Shown: positions 10,831 through 22,061, numbered from the stretch's first letter. The stretch: 64,000 bases of DNA from Lineus longissimus (GCF_910592395.1 NC_088316.1:8558001-8622000); one strand, 5' to 3'. Notes: a model not told the origin generated them from the sequence alone. A program made the numbers and translations.

Positions 10831-11727
10831 AAACAGCTTGAATTTCCGGTAGGCATCTTCATTGGTGGTAGAAGGAAGTGTGAACAAAATTTATGAAACC
10901 AAGTATAAATACAGTACGGTAGATGGTTGGTATATCAAAGTTTGAAGAGAGCATTTTAGTATAGCAATTGGCATTACATTATAAAATCAAACTTACCTTT
11001 TTGGCTCACCGTAGGGGAGTCTATACAATACCGCAGTGTCCGTCGTCCGTCGTCGTCGTCGTCGTCGTCCTTCGTATCCTAGTTCAAAAACAGTGGCACG
11101 TTTTTTAACTGCTAGGCCTATGAACTTAAAACGTTGTACACATGACCCCCTAGGTCAGATGACCCGTGACACTAAATTTCTGTCCGATCTGATTCTCTAC
11201 TTGGCCACCAGGGGGCCAAATATGGATATCTAAAAAGTGTGATATCTCGCTTATTAGTGACTTGTTTTCGATAAAACTTTTGTGGTAGGTACTCATAGCA
11301 AGGATACATCATATACCTTACGGGTTTTTAATTTGATCTACTTTTCAAGGTCGCAGAGGTCAAATGGCGTGAATTGGCCGTTTGAGTGTAACTATGGCAC
11401 GTTTCTCAACCACCAAAGCTATGAGCTTGAAACTTGGTACATATAACCCCCTATATCAGATAACCTCTGGTGCTGAATTTCAGCCTGATCTGATTCTTGA
11501 CTTTGCCACCAGGGGGCCAAAACAGAAAAAGTAAGAAGTGCAATAGCCTGCTTATTAGCAAATTGTTTTTGATGAAATTTTTATGGCAGGGACCTTTTAC
11601 ACTGAATTTTGGTTCGGTCTGATTATTGACTTGGCCACCAGGGGGCCCAAACTCAAAACTCAAAAAGTGTGATTTCTCGCTTATTACTGATTTGTTTTTG
11701 ATAAAAGTTTCATGGTAGGTACTCCTA

Positions 11728-14011
11728 AAGTCTATTTCCGAGGAGAGTGTGGCGGCAAACCATCCACAAAGTCAGTAGCTATCGCATTGGAATGCAGTGT
11801 TATGCTTATCACCACATGTGGCCTACTATGCTATCAAGTGGCTAAACCCCATTCTGATTTTACCAGTGAGTCAACCTTGATGATTCCTGATATCATGCTG
11901 TAAGAAATATATGGGGTGTTACCTGCATGTGTCAAATATTCACTTCCAGAGTGTTTTACAAGTATAATCCATCATGATTTATTCCAAAGTTGCAAAGTCC
12001 AAATCATCACTGTCATTGTCACTAGGCCGGTATTCCATTTCTGAGTCTGAAGTATCAGTGTCCTCTCCCAATCTTATAATGATTCTGTCCACCACTTGAT
12101 CCATTAAACCCTCTAGATTCCACATTTTTTCTTCGTCCTTCTTCACATGCTCACAATAATTGTTCCAATAATTGCTCTGCTGTTACTTTGGTCAATGCTT
12201 CTTTTGTTAAATCCTCTACATCCTTCACCTTCATTGTTGCGTTTCTTCCTTTAACATACCCTTTTACCTGCGCCCAAACCATTTCTATCGGGTTCAGTTC
12301 ACAGTGATATGGAGGTAACCGTAATACCGTGGATCCTGCTTCCATTGCTAATTCATCCACAGCATATTTTTTTTCTTTACTCTTGTTTTCTGTGATCAGA
12401 TCATAAAGCAACCGTTTTGTCATCTTTTCCTCAAACTTAATGTCATTCTTTCGTAGCCAATCCTGCATTACTGGTTTTGTCGAGCCTTTAGTTGGTGCTT
12501 TGTCAAGTTCATGGGAATGATACTTGGCATTGTCCATGACAATGACAGCATTGTTTGGAAGCCTTGGGATCAGTTCTTCTTGAAACCATTTTTCAAACAT
12601 TGCACTGTTCATATCACCATGATAATCTGCCAGCTTCCCAGTGGTTCGGAAGACCAATCCTGCACCATCCAGAAAACCAGAATTACTGCCAACATGGAGC
12701 ACAATGAGTCTTTCACCCTTCCCTGTTGGATCCTTCAAGCATCCACCCCCAAAACCTTCCAAGAAGGCTTGCTTCACGGTCTTAAGATTGGTGTCAGCCC
12801 ATGCTTTTGGGGTTGTCATCCCGGCAAATGTCCAAGTTTCGTCAAGGTAGAAAATTGGCCTACCCTCCTCCCTATATTGTCTTATTTGACGCAAGTAACG
12901 GTGTCTCCATTTGATTAAATCATCACGTTCAATCAATAAACTTTTCCTACTCCTTTTGTTGTATCGAAATCCTATTTTCTTAATCAACCTGTACATGGTG
13001 CTTCGTGACATCATTGGAAGACGTTCTTCCTCTCCATCCTCCTCCTCTCTCTTTTTGTCGTACGCTTTCTTCACCTTGTCAATGGTTGGAGGCTCATTGT
13101 TCATGAAGAAACTATGGACAAGACGTCTGAGGGAAGAACGTACAAATGAATCATAAATTCTAGGGGAAGGCATCCTTTCTTCTTCAGAGGTCTTCCTCTT
13201 CTTCCTTGGGGTCACTAATGTTCCGGTGTCTTTTTTCTCTCTTCTCACATTCCAAACTGAAGTCGTTCCAATTCCACATGCTTCAGCAGTCTTATTGACA
13301 CAGCTTTCGACTGTCCATTTCGGATGTTTCGTTTGAAAAAACTCAAACACGTTAAGGATAACAACTTTGACTTTGCTGCTCAAAGTAGCCCCTGGTTTGT
13401 GCTTGCACAGTCTACTGAACGATGCCCCTGCATCCTCTCCTTGTAAAACAGGGAGCATAAAATACACAAATAACTTTAAGATAAAAGCACAAGAAACAAG
13501 TCCTGGCACTTGGAACATCATGTTGAAGTATGTGTGAAGACAAAGTGAAGCAATCTACAGGTCCCAGAAGCCTGTACCGGTACCACGAATTCATTCCGAT
13601 TCAATCTAAGTTTACCTACATGTTGCTATACATCATACATCATTGTAAGCACTTTGAAAGCTCAAACCATGCTATAAATGCTCTTGACTGAGACAGGAAA
13701 TTCCCAGTAAACTGTGAGGTCCGCTGTTTCCAAGCAAAACAATACCCTGTTCTGAATTTTAGAGTAAAATGTTCATATGAATGCCTTATAACCACTTATC
13801 ATCTACACATAAATGTATGCAAGCAATCAAAATGCTATATTCCAAAAAGTTTAGAACAGGCTATAGCTACCTAAAACCCCAAGTAGAGGCTGGGGATGCC
13901 CCAGATCCTGGAGTGATTAGAGATATATTTATGGCTGACTTGATAAGTTAAGTGGCTGCTCAACATGGGCCTGTTTGATGTAGCCGCCACACTCTCCTCG
14001 GAAATAGACTT
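11728..14011. mobile_element. Complete Tc1/mariner-superfamily (DD82E-type) transposon
   Basis: It has perfect 29-bp terminal inverted repeats, 11728-11756 (starting AAGTCTATTTCCGAGG) and 13983-14011. It is flanked by TA on both sides (11726-11727 and 14012-14013). Removing it restores the family 2 text 'ggtactcctagcaaagatacatc', which proves the insertion site and the duplicated TA. The element is 2,284 bp and contains a single long minus-strand transposase frame. Confidence 0.95.
12151..13521 (-). CDS. IS630/Tc1-mariner transposase with DD82E spacing
   Basis: An uninterrupted frame of 456 codons encodes a DDE transposase that cuts and rejoins the element at its inverted repeats. An HTH-like N-terminal region (about residues 48-95) precedes a basic, Glu-rich linker (100-170) and the RNase H-like catalytic domain. 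Catalytic residues are visible: D227 in YLDETW, D330 in VMDNAKYH and E413 in LNPIEMVW. There are exactly 82 residues between the last two, far more than the 34-39 of Tc1 and mariner. I recall this spacing described as the DD82E or 'Sailor' family. The first ~27 residues are hydrophobic and unlike a transposase. A TTTTACAAG acceptor at 13440-13448 suggests they are intron read-through and that a short first exon lies upstream. Confidence 0.9.
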   Translation of the reverse strand: MMFQVPGLVSCAFILKLFVYFMLPVLQGEDAGASFSRLCKHKPGATLSSKVKVVILNVFEFFQTKHPKWTVESCVNKTAEACGIGTTSVWNVRREKKDTGTLVTPRKKRKTSEEERMPSPRIYDSFVRSSLRRLVHSFFMNNEPPTIDKVKKAYDKKREEEDGEEERLPMMSRSTMYRLIKKIGFRYNKRSRKSLLIERDDLIKWRHRYLRQIRQYREEGRPIFYLDETWTFAGMTTPKAWADTNLKTVKQAFLEGFGGGCLKDPTGKGERLIVLHVGSNSGFLDGAGLVFRTTGKLADYHGDMNSAMFEKWFQEELIPRLPNNAVIVMDNAKYHSHELDKAPTKGSTKPVMQDWLRKNDIKFEEKMTKRLLYDLITENKSKEKKYAVDELAMEAGSTVLRLPPYHCELNPIEMVWAQVKGYVKGRNATMKVKDVEDLTKEALTKVTAEQLLEQLL

Positions 14012-14689
14012 TAGCAAAGATACATCACATATCTTACGGGTTTTTGATTTGACCCACCTATCAAGTTCACAGAGGTCAAAGTTGAAAACTTTACCGTTCT
14101 TGGTACGTTTTGTCGTTGTTCAATGTAAAGAGTTTTAATTTTGTGTAATGATGCATCTAAGAAGCCACTATTTGTATGCCAAGTTTCAGCCAAATCGGAA
14201 TTCAAATATGGCCGAAATTGCATGTTTTGTGGGTTTTTCCTCGTATTGTGGCAATCCAAAGGTCGTGAGTTCAAACCCCGGTCAAGGACAGCCAAAAATA
14301 TTTTTATTTTTCATCTTTTCCTTTTTTCTTTTCTGAGTTCTATCTTACATTTTCTTCATTTTTTGATTTATTTGGTGCCATAGATTTAATTAGGCGGCCA
14401 TCTTGGAAATCGTTTTTTGCTGATTGCTGTAGTGTAACGAGTGATGAAATTGTTATGGTCAGGTGGATGTGTCTACATCACATATCACCCTGGTTTGTTA
14501 TTTGACCTACCTGTCAGGGTCACTGAGGTCAAAGTTAAAAATATATTGACAACCAACCTACTGGCGGGGATTTCCCATCAGTATCCAATGCAATGAAGAC
14601 AACAATTTTTGGCTACATACTGTAGCACTTTCTGTAACTGTCTACTAAAAATACTTACGGTGAGCACAATGGCCCCTGGCCGTTTCATT

Positions 14690-15600
14690 CTGCACCTGGT
14701 AGGCCTATGTCATTGACATCACCGGGATCCATCATGCTGAACACAAACCTGAAATAATTGGTGGTGGAGATGGGGTTTAAATACATGTACGATCGTTTAA
14801 ACCTTAAATGCATTGGAGAATACCAGGGAGAATACAGTCACCCAAAAAATAATCTGGGGGTATCGGTATCACCCAGTATCACAACGCCCTCAAAAAATTT
14901 CTCTTGTTGTTGTCGGTTGGATTAAAATTTATAACATTTATACGCATGTAGTTACTCTACCAAACGCTACTTCAGTCTGATAATGTCATAAAGTAGGACT
15001 AGGTCATTTGGTTGGTAATAAAGAGTGGGTAAGTTCGAAACTTTAACAGTCATATACCAAGGCAATATGGCCACCGCGCTGACGATGTTGATTATATTTT
15101 TTTGGCAGCGTGGTATTGGCATGACTCATTCAAATGGGAGAGCCAAGAGTACCAATATAGGGAATGGCTAGGATAGGCTATAGTGACTACTAGTATAGCA
15201 TACATGTGCAGTTACACAACGGCAAGTCTTGGAGGCAGGAATGATTCTGCCTATAGATACATGTCATGTCTGGGCCGACCGCAAGATCGATGTGCGCGAA
15301 TCGGTACTAATTTAATTCTAGTCATAGACCTAGGCCTACTTGATACAAGCCTAACTACTTGAAATGAGAATTTAGGATTGATATTCAACACATGCGATCG
15401 GCCCTGATGTCGCAGGACTGTAAAAAGATAGGCCTATAAAAGCGCATTTATAGGCTGAGTACTAAAAACAGTGATACGGTAGCAATTAGAAGCAAAATTT
15501 TCTAGATGCAACTGTTGAATCTCAATTAGACTTACCGATAAAGATCGAAAATAACAAATATAAATGGGCGAAATACATGTCCGTCTTTCAAGATAATCAA
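14690..15600. other. No gene recognised
   Basis: Unassigned sequence downstream of the family 2 end. I see no long frame, no recognisable exon and no repeat match to the rest of the window. Confidence 0.4.
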
Positions 15601-15614
15601 TGAAAGAATGAAAC

Positions 15615-15990
15615 AAAAGCATCGCATGCGCATTTCGTGCACATTTCGTTTGAAACGAAGTACGTTTCAAGTTCGTTTGATAGTGCGTTTTCCGTTCGTT
15701 TGAAACGAAGTACGTTTCCAGTTCGTTTGAAACGAAGTGCGTTCGACAATCGTTTCGTTTGAAACGAAGTGCGTTTGACAATCGTTTCACGTGCGTTTGA
15801 GATCCGTTTAGTGCGATCGTTTGGAAATCGTTTGGCAAGCGTTCTGATCGGGCGTGTTCGTTTGGGAGCGTTTCGAAATTTAAACACTTTTCAAACGGCT
15901 GATAAACGGCAGATAAACGGATGATATTCGTTTGAATTTCGTTTTAGAATAAACGCTTTTTGCCCGTTTCAAACGCGTTTGAAACAAAAT
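15615..15990 (+). repeat. CGTTT/AAACG-rich degenerate palindrome cluster
   Basis: About 370 bases are filled with CGTTTGAAACG palindromes and their derivatives, e.g. 'gtttgaaacgaagtacgttt', 'gtttgaaacgaagtgcg', 'cgtttcaaacgcgtttgaaac'. Periods are irregular (about 25-40 bases). Frames through it are repeats of FKRT/VSNE-type residues and are not credible genes. Confidence 0.7.
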
Positions 15991-16019
15991 CAATTTGGAG
16001 ACTGCCCCTTACCCTTTAT

Positions 16020-17014
16020 CTGCTGACACCATGAACAACCTTTGATGTAGCTCGCTATACGCTCGAACATGTTTTCGCAGAAATAGACATTTTTACGAAG
16101 CGCCAGATAGGTTTTACCGCACCCGTGGGGGAACTAAGCAGTCCGTATGATTGTGTCGATGTACTGCTCAGGAATAGCTAACTGAAAACCGAAATGATCA
16201 TCATTGGTATGGAAAAACAGTCTAAACAACACATCATTCACTAGTAAGAACTGTTCCGACCTGAGCATGATAGACCGAGCGGTACGCTTATCGCTTGGCA
16301 AAACGTTGTGCCTATGTACTCATACACACTTTTAAATGCTGGAGAAGCCTGTTGAGCCATACCCAGAGCATTAACCTCAATTGGGAGACTATCATCCCTA
16401 ATAACCTTCCTCTTGATAATCTCTAACACACGATCAAGCTCATACTGCTTTGGAATGTGTTGGGCTACAACAGCATCGATGTTTGTTATCAAAGGTGCGG
16501 CTGGGCGTATCTGGTCAGCTGATGGTGCCTGATGCTCTTCCTCTGACGTCTGCAGATGTCTTGTGGGTGGTACTATAGGATTTGATCTGATAGTTCTCTT
16601 ATCAACAAGTCGTGGTCCAGGCTGTGTGCTCTGAGTAGGAGGAGTTTGTTTGGGTGCTGCTGCAAGTCGAAGGCTGGTTAGCTGAATAGCTGGCACTGGC
16701 AGGGGAGCTGTTGGTGTCGGCTCCGCTCTGGTTGGTTGAATGACGGGCTGGTTTGGGCTCTTTGCACATGTTCGGGTTCGCTGTTGGACAGGCGGCGTTG
16801 ACTTCTCCTGTGGCTTGAAGAGCGGCTCGGGTACTATTCCCATCTGCTTGGCGTACCCACGTGTTACCATGCGCTCGCTTCTCTGCGAGGGAAACAAGCC
16901 ATCATCGGCCATATCAAACGCTTGTAGTATTTGAGTGGTCAATGCAACATGCAAGATTTTATTGAACACTCCGTCATCATCACGTGGACTCCTCGATAGA
17001 AAATCACATTTCAC
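16020..17014 (-). pseudogene. Ty3/gypsy pol remnant (end of RNase H to integrase zinc finger)
   Basis: The minus frame from about 17014 opens with CDFLSRSPR, like the 'ADFLSR' motif that closes gypsy RNase H. It runs through a Pro/Gln/Thr-rich spacer and reaches ELDRVLEIIKRKVIRDDSLP, typical of the segment before the integrase. After a frameshift near 16305, another frame retains degraded text resembling the H2C2 integrase zinc finger (HRHNHTD, later YSELHQ), with several stops. It is a dead retrotransposon piece. No LTRs were identified. Confidence 0.55.
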
Positions 17015-17042
17015 TACCCTTACGATAACCTAATCTGAAGGA

Positions 17043-17427
17043 TTACATTGACAAACGTTCGAGAAGTTTCTGTAACCGTGGAGTGCTTGGTGCTGATTTT
17101 GACTTTACAATTTGCACTAATGTAGGGCTGCCAACAAGTACGATTTTGGCGTATTCATACGATTTTTTTTCGAAAATCCGAGTCACACGACGGTGGCCAT
17201 CTTTGGTTAATATGGTGAATTTTGTTTTCACTCGATAACTGGCAAATGCCCTGACTGTTGATTCCAACTTTCTGTGGTTCATTGACAGTCACTACAGGAT
17301 GCTTTCCTGTCATCACCAGTGCCTCATTTTTCCCGAGGCGGTTGTTATGGCAGTCATCTTTTATTTCGTTATCGCTTGATGACTGCCAAACACCTTGGCT
17401 CTTCCATTTACACTTATTGCTGTTCAT
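17043..17427 (-). other. Unidentified coding-like stretch, minus strand
   Basis: Two overlapping minus frames (17282-17043, reading FTILTKDGHRRVTRIFEKKS, and 17427-17155) are open for 79-90 codons with ordinary amino-acid composition. I do not recognise a family. They may belong to the neighbouring gypsy remnant or be chance. Confidence 0.2.
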
Positions 17428-17572
17428 AAGTGGTCATCAGACGATGACTGAAACATCTCAATCACAGCGTTCTTCCATTTGTATCCTACCTGTTCAGCAA
17501 ACTCAAACCCACAATCGGTCGGGGGCATATGCCTCCCTTTGTGTTGCTTTTGTTCATCATATAGTAATAAAC

Positions 17573-17607
17573 TGGCTGTGAGCACAATGGCCCTGGCCAT
17601 TTCAATT
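17573..17607 (+). mobile_element. Isolated family 2 3' end
   Basis: GGCTGTGAGCACAATGGCCC then TGGCCATTTCAATT is the 3' terminus of the family 2 group. It ends 50 bases upstream of an OFD1-like exon. The rest of this copy is not clear. Confidence 0.6.
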
Positions 17608-17657
17608 GTTCAATTTTGTAATGTTACGTGTATGATTATTCTTTTGATTCTTTTTAG

Positions 17658-17747
17658 ATCTCAAGATTTAAAGAAAATGAATTAGCCCGTGTGACGGTCA
17701 AAGAGAGAGAGAAGTGTAGGAAAGAGCAGGAGGATCTCCGTATGGAG
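17658..17747 (+). CDS. OFD1: OFD1-like exon (first of three seen)
   Basis: This 90-base exon lies between TTTTTAG and GTGAGT, in phase 0 at both ends. It reads ISRFKENELARVTVKEREKC and continues with a Lys/Glu-rich coiled coil. Joined in phase to the exon at 22341 it forms a continuous heptad-like helix. I recall a similar 'FK.kELa.vR.eE..k' stretch in the middle of vertebrate OFD1, the centriolar-satellite and basal-body protein needed for cilium formation. OFD1 normally has an N-terminal LisH motif followed by long coiled coils; only coiled coil is in this window. Earlier exons would lie further left or outside. A generic coiled-coil protein cannot be fully excluded. Confidence 0.65.
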
Positions 17748-17830
17748 GTGAGTGGGAATCTTCTTTGATAATATCCGCATGTGAAGGAAAAAATCCCATA
17801 TTCAGTGGAACATGCCATGCTGCATTAGTC

Positions 17831-18370
17831 TTTAGCTCACCTTTGGGGTGCTTATAAGACACTGTTGGGCCATCATTAGTCGTCGTTGTCGTCCATTAGC
17901 ACGGCATGTTTCGTGTTTTTAACTTGGCATGATGGTACAGCTTTGGCATTGTGACCACCATATATCAAAACCAGTTGGAGATAATCACTTAAAATTTTCT
18001 GTGCTTCCTTGTGATGTACAAGTGAATAGAATAAACCTATAAAAGTACTTATCCCCCCCCCAAAAAATTTTGGATTCCAGTGTGGCATGTTTCTTAACCG
18101 CTAAAGCTATGAACTTGGTACGACTCCCTATATCCGATAACCCTGACATTAAATTTTGGTCGATTTGATTATTGTCGTGGCCACCAAGGAGCCAAAACTG
18201 AAAAGGGAAAAAGGCGAATATCTTCCTGATAAGTGACTTTTTTTCCAATATTTTGTAAGAGGTACCCCAAGCAAGTATACATCGCATGTTGTACAGTTTT
18301 TTGACTTTACCTGCTTTTGAAGGTCGCGAAAGGTCAAATGGCCAAATGTGCCGTAAAGTGTTATGATGCA
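17831..18370 (+). mobile_element. Family 2-like element fragment (AGCTCACCTTTGGGGTGCT start)
   Basis: It begins TTTAGCTCACCTTTGGGGTG, followed by GTCGTC words, and contains diverged internal landmarks: 'gctaaagctatgaacttggtac', 'gccaccaaggagccaaaactg' and 'gacttt'. It has no recognised 3' end before the next unit starts at 18377. It lies in the OFD1-like intron. Confidence 0.55.
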
Positions 18371-18376
18371 TGTTTT

Positions 18377-19030
18377 TGGCTCACTGTAGGGGAGTCGATA
18401 CAATACCGCAGTGTCCAGCGTCATTGTCCATCGTCCGTCCAGTCCAGTCCTTCATGTCGTCATCGACCAGAGGCCGTATCCTGTTTCAAACACAGCGGCA
18501 CGTTTCTTAACCGCTAGGGCTATGAACTTGAAACTTGTCATTGTCCATCGTCCGTCCAGTCCAGTCCTTCATGTCGTCATCGACCGGAGGCCGTATCCTG
18601 TTCCCTGTTTAGGGCTATGAACTTGAAACTTGTCATTGTCCATCGTCCGTCCAGTCCAGTCCTTTATGTCGTCATCGACTGGAGGCCGTATCCTGTTTCC
18701 TGTTTAGGGCTATGAACTTGAAACTTGTCATTGTCCATCGTCCGTCCAGTCCAGTCCTTCATGTCGTCATCGACCAGAGGCCGTATCCTGTTTCAAACAC
18801 AGCGACACGTTTCTTAACCGTTAGGGCTATGAACTTGAAACTTGTACGCTGGACACCCCCCTCCCCACCCCCGTGCAGGTGACCTCTGACACTGAATTCC
18901 CATGTTCTTGACTTGGCCGCTAGGGAAAACCTAAAAATTGTGATATCTCACTTATAAGTGACTCATTTTCGATTAAATTTTTATGGTAGGTTCTCCTAGC
19001 AAGGGTACTTCACATATCAGGCAGGTTTTA
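18377..19030 (+). mobile_element. Family 2 fragment with a four-unit tandem repeat
   Basis: It begins TTTTTGGCTCACTGTAGGGG. Between 18419 and 18840 the block starting TCATTGTCCATCGTCCGTCC recurs four times, at about 18420, 18538, 18634 and 18730 (periods 118, 96 and 96). Each block carries 'gtcgtcatcgacc.gaggccgtatcctgtt'. The second and third units have lost the 'caaacacagcggcacg' part. Internal family 2 text follows to about 19030. Confidence 0.7.
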
Positions 19031-19640
19031 AGCTTACCTCTGGGGAGCTTATATGAAACTGTGGCATCCGTCGTCCGTTGTTGTCCGTTAGTGGAGCACG
19101 TTTCGTCAACGCTAGGTCTAGATGGCTAAAACTTGGTGTGATGGAAGCTTTGGGCAATATGCCCAGATGTATTTTTCTCTTTCGCGATATGACCTTCTTT
19201 CTGCCCTCCAGGCGGCCATCTTGGGAAATTGTTTTTGCCTCTTTAAAGCCAACGGTTGTACGTAGAGTGACGATATTTTTATAGTGGGTATATCTAATAA
19301 GGTTAAATGACATATCATCCGGGTTTTTGATTTGACTTACTTTTCAAGGTCACAGAGGTCAAAGTTCACTTAAACACCGATAGGTGTTACGTTTTGTTTC
19401 TATTTGAGCTAGAAGGTTCTAAACTTGTGAGGACATGTATCTAGGGACTCCTATTCTACCCAAAAAATGTGTACCGCTCGGACTTCAAAAATGGCCGCCA
19501 GGTAGCCATCTTGAAAATTAAACAAAGTCGTTGTTGAACAGATGTGAACCAATTTCCATGTGACATGCATACTCTTCAATAACCCTGAAATTCAGTCAAC
19601 TTTATAACCACAATGCTATTCTTATTGGCTCCAGAAAATA
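19031..19640 (+). mobile_element. Family 2-like variant fragment (AGCTTACCTCTGGGGAGCTTAT start)
   Basis: It starts AGCTTACCTCTGGGGAGCTT, followed by CCGTCGTCCGTTGTTGTCCG, and contains two 'ggcggccatcttgg' blocks and 'caaggtcacagaggtcaaag'. It resembles a distinct subfamily also glimpsed at 14020-14560. No 3' terminus was found. Confidence 0.5.
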
Positions 19641-20980
19641 AAAATTATTAAAAAAAACTGTGATTTAACGTCATAATTGTGCTGTCATATTCTGCGCTCT
19701 TGAAGCTGCATGGTAGACATCAGCAATTTTGATTAGTGTGGAGCAATGATCAGGTAATTTAGAAGGAATAAAATCACCTCAAATCAATGGTATAAGTCGA
19801 ACATCGCCTAACACACCAGGTGAGATGTCTAGATTAGATACCTGGTTTGAGGTTATTATGTTTTTCTCATTGCTGATAGTTTTACAAAATGTTTACGTTT
19901 GAACGGAGTGTGAAAAATTAAAAAGTCTGTCTCACTTCTCAATCTTACTCCGAAAATACATCCAGCCTGTTTTGTTTATTAAAAATGTGAATGCAAATGT
20001 TTTCTAGGACAAAATAGGATGAACATGTTTAATGTGTCAAATGCGTTTTGAATGTGTTATCATTAAATAAATTCTCTTTGCAAAGTTATGAGAATGTGAA
20101 TGATCGGCCCGAGCTGTTGCTTGCATATAAACGTATGTCTTTCATTGGCCTGATATTCTTCAGTGAGTCGTCGACATGCCTAAGTTGATCTAGACAGTAA
20201 AAGGCAGCAAATACTGTTCATTTTGTGGTAAAGTATCTGTTCAATTAAACAATAACACTGCATTAGAATTTCATTGCAATTCAATCTCTCTTTCCATGCA
20301 ATTCAAGGTATAGCCTACCCCATTTCAACTTGCCTGCTCCTCGGGTAATTTGCGAGTTGAATATAAAAATGTTAGTCTTTCCTTATGGGTATTTAACGTG
20401 CCATTTTGATTTAATATTTGAATTGCATTTCTTTTTTACATGTGATTTGATGTACTACATTTGAATTTTGCGTAAAGAAAAATGGAAAACCAAGATATTT
20501 TCACTGTTCTTTGGTTGTCAGACTGGACATTTTCCTTCAATCCATTCCTATTGTTAATCCATTATAATCCCTTTAGAACAAAGGGTGACTAATTGGATTA
20601 ACCGCTGGACCGATTTTCGAAATCTAAATGGATCTTTGTTTCAATGACTTCCATCTGATGATCTTCATTTAGAATGCTTCTGGATATATCCTAATTTCAC
20701 CCTTGCTCTACGTAATTCAATACGCCTTCAAATATTTTTCTAATTAATGCTCATCTTTGTGTACTTTAGGCTTAATTACTCAACATATTGAGAGGTGTCG
20801 ATGGTGTATTTCAGTATACAGTAGACATCTTCACTACAGTGCCTATTCAATTTACTACCAAGAGCTCTAAGTCAAAATAGGCGTTTAAAAATAAATACGT
20901 TTATTTCAAAAGAAATCTCGTAAAAATATTCTGCCGCAAATATGTCCATCGCTCACAGCGTTTGCGAAAATTTTATGTTA
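19641..20980. other. Intronic sequence without recognised features
   Basis: AT-rich intron sequence between two OFD1-like exons. I see no repeat family shared with the rest of the window and no coding-like frame. Confidence 0.45.
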
Positions 20981-21013
20981 CTTACTTACCATACCATACT
21001 TACCATGGTATTT

Positions 21014-22061
21014 GATAAAACTTGGAATCAGTGAAACCATGTAACCTGTGCTAAACCATGGAATCAGTACTAAAAATGCATAAAAACATGAAATAATGCC
21101 ATAGGAACCTAAGCTGGTTACGAATCAATATTTGGAGCTTGTATAATATGCACCAATCAGCGCTCCGCTTACTACGCCACCATACGTGGCCTATTTGAAC
21201 TACGGGGCGGTGTGATCATACAGGGTGATACAGAGAAGATTGACTACATCATGCAGTACCGGCTGGCACTTATCCGTACATAATCTTAAGCATGACAAGA
21301 AACGTATAAGAATTATTAAGATAGATTTATTACCGAAGGTTTTAGCCGGGTTTGGGGATGAAAAATGAGAAAGAATTCCTTCACGGTGAGCGATTTCGTA
21401 CATTTTCATGTACACATCGGGATGTAGAGATATTTTCGTGATGTCACCAGTTCTAAGCCAGCGGACACATTTTTTAGTGATTCCCGAGTGCATTTTTGTC
21501 CTATCTACCAAGCTTAATCAGAGCATCATATATACAAAATGATTCTTAGGAATTAGTCGCAGATCCGTTTTAATATTCCATATTTTGGAAAAACCCAAAC
21601 GTCCTCCGGGTAGGTAGTGACCGGCCAAGGTGACCTAGGCTTGGTAAGGTCCGTATAGGCCTACCCCTGATGTCACTAGCCAGTCACTAGGCCTACCTGG
21701 AGGACTGTTTCACAATTCTTTCAAAGAGCCTGCTAACAAATAAGGGTTTTAAGAATTCCCATTTCTTTTACAAGGGAAGCCTTTATTTTAACAATTTTAG
21801 ACATCTTCAGCGTTCGACAACAACGCATTTCAAATGCATTCCGTGATGACGTCATCCTCCACAAAAAGGTGGTTTCTGGAACTACTGGCAAATTGCTATC
21901 AATAAAGTCAGCTAGGACGAGATTGGCAGTTGGAAGGGTATAAATTGTGGAAGTAACGCACCCGATTTCATGAGGTACTTGCACAGTGATTCCACGGTTT
22001 AGTGCTGATAATTACATGGTTTAGCACAGGTTACATGGTTTCACTGATTCCAAGTTTTATC
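21014..22061. mobile_element. 1.05-kb element with perfect 47-bp terminal inverted repeats
   Basis: The arm at 21014-21060 (starting GATAAAACTTGGAATCAGTG) is the exact reverse complement of 22015-22061. Beyond both arms lie direct copies of a TTACCATACCATACTTACCA-type sequence (20988-21006 and about 22068-22094). The interior has frames of about 100 codons that match nothing I know, so it looks non-autonomous. Confidence 0.8.

Larger units (their letters stand above)
11003..14689 (+). mobile_element. Family 2 repeat element (GGCTCACCGTAG ... GGTGAGCACAATGGCCCCTGG), split by a transposon
   Basis: It begins TTTTTGGCTCACCGTAGGGG, runs at once into a (GTC)n tract at 11036-11070, and then carries diverged ~330-bp internal units. 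These units have landmarks 'tggcacgtttcttaacc', 'gccaccagggggccaaa', 'atatctcgcttattagtga' and 'caaggtcacagaggtcaaa'. It ends TACGGTGAGCACAATGGCCC followed by CTGGCCGTTTCATT. The 5' GGCTCACCGTA and the 3' TACGGTGAGC form a subterminal inverted motif. It is interrupted at 11728-14011. Confidence 0.75.

Noticed and set aside
11036-11070. (GTC)n tracts as independent microsatellites or CRISPR-like array
   Set aside because: They recur at the same place in family 2 copies and are part of the element; units are not spacer-separated.
12511-12918. Plus-strand frame of 135 codons
   Set aside because: Antisense shadow of the DD82E transposase.
15434-15887. FKRT/VSNE-rich minus frames
   Set aside because: They arise from CGTTTGAAACG repeats and have no domain.
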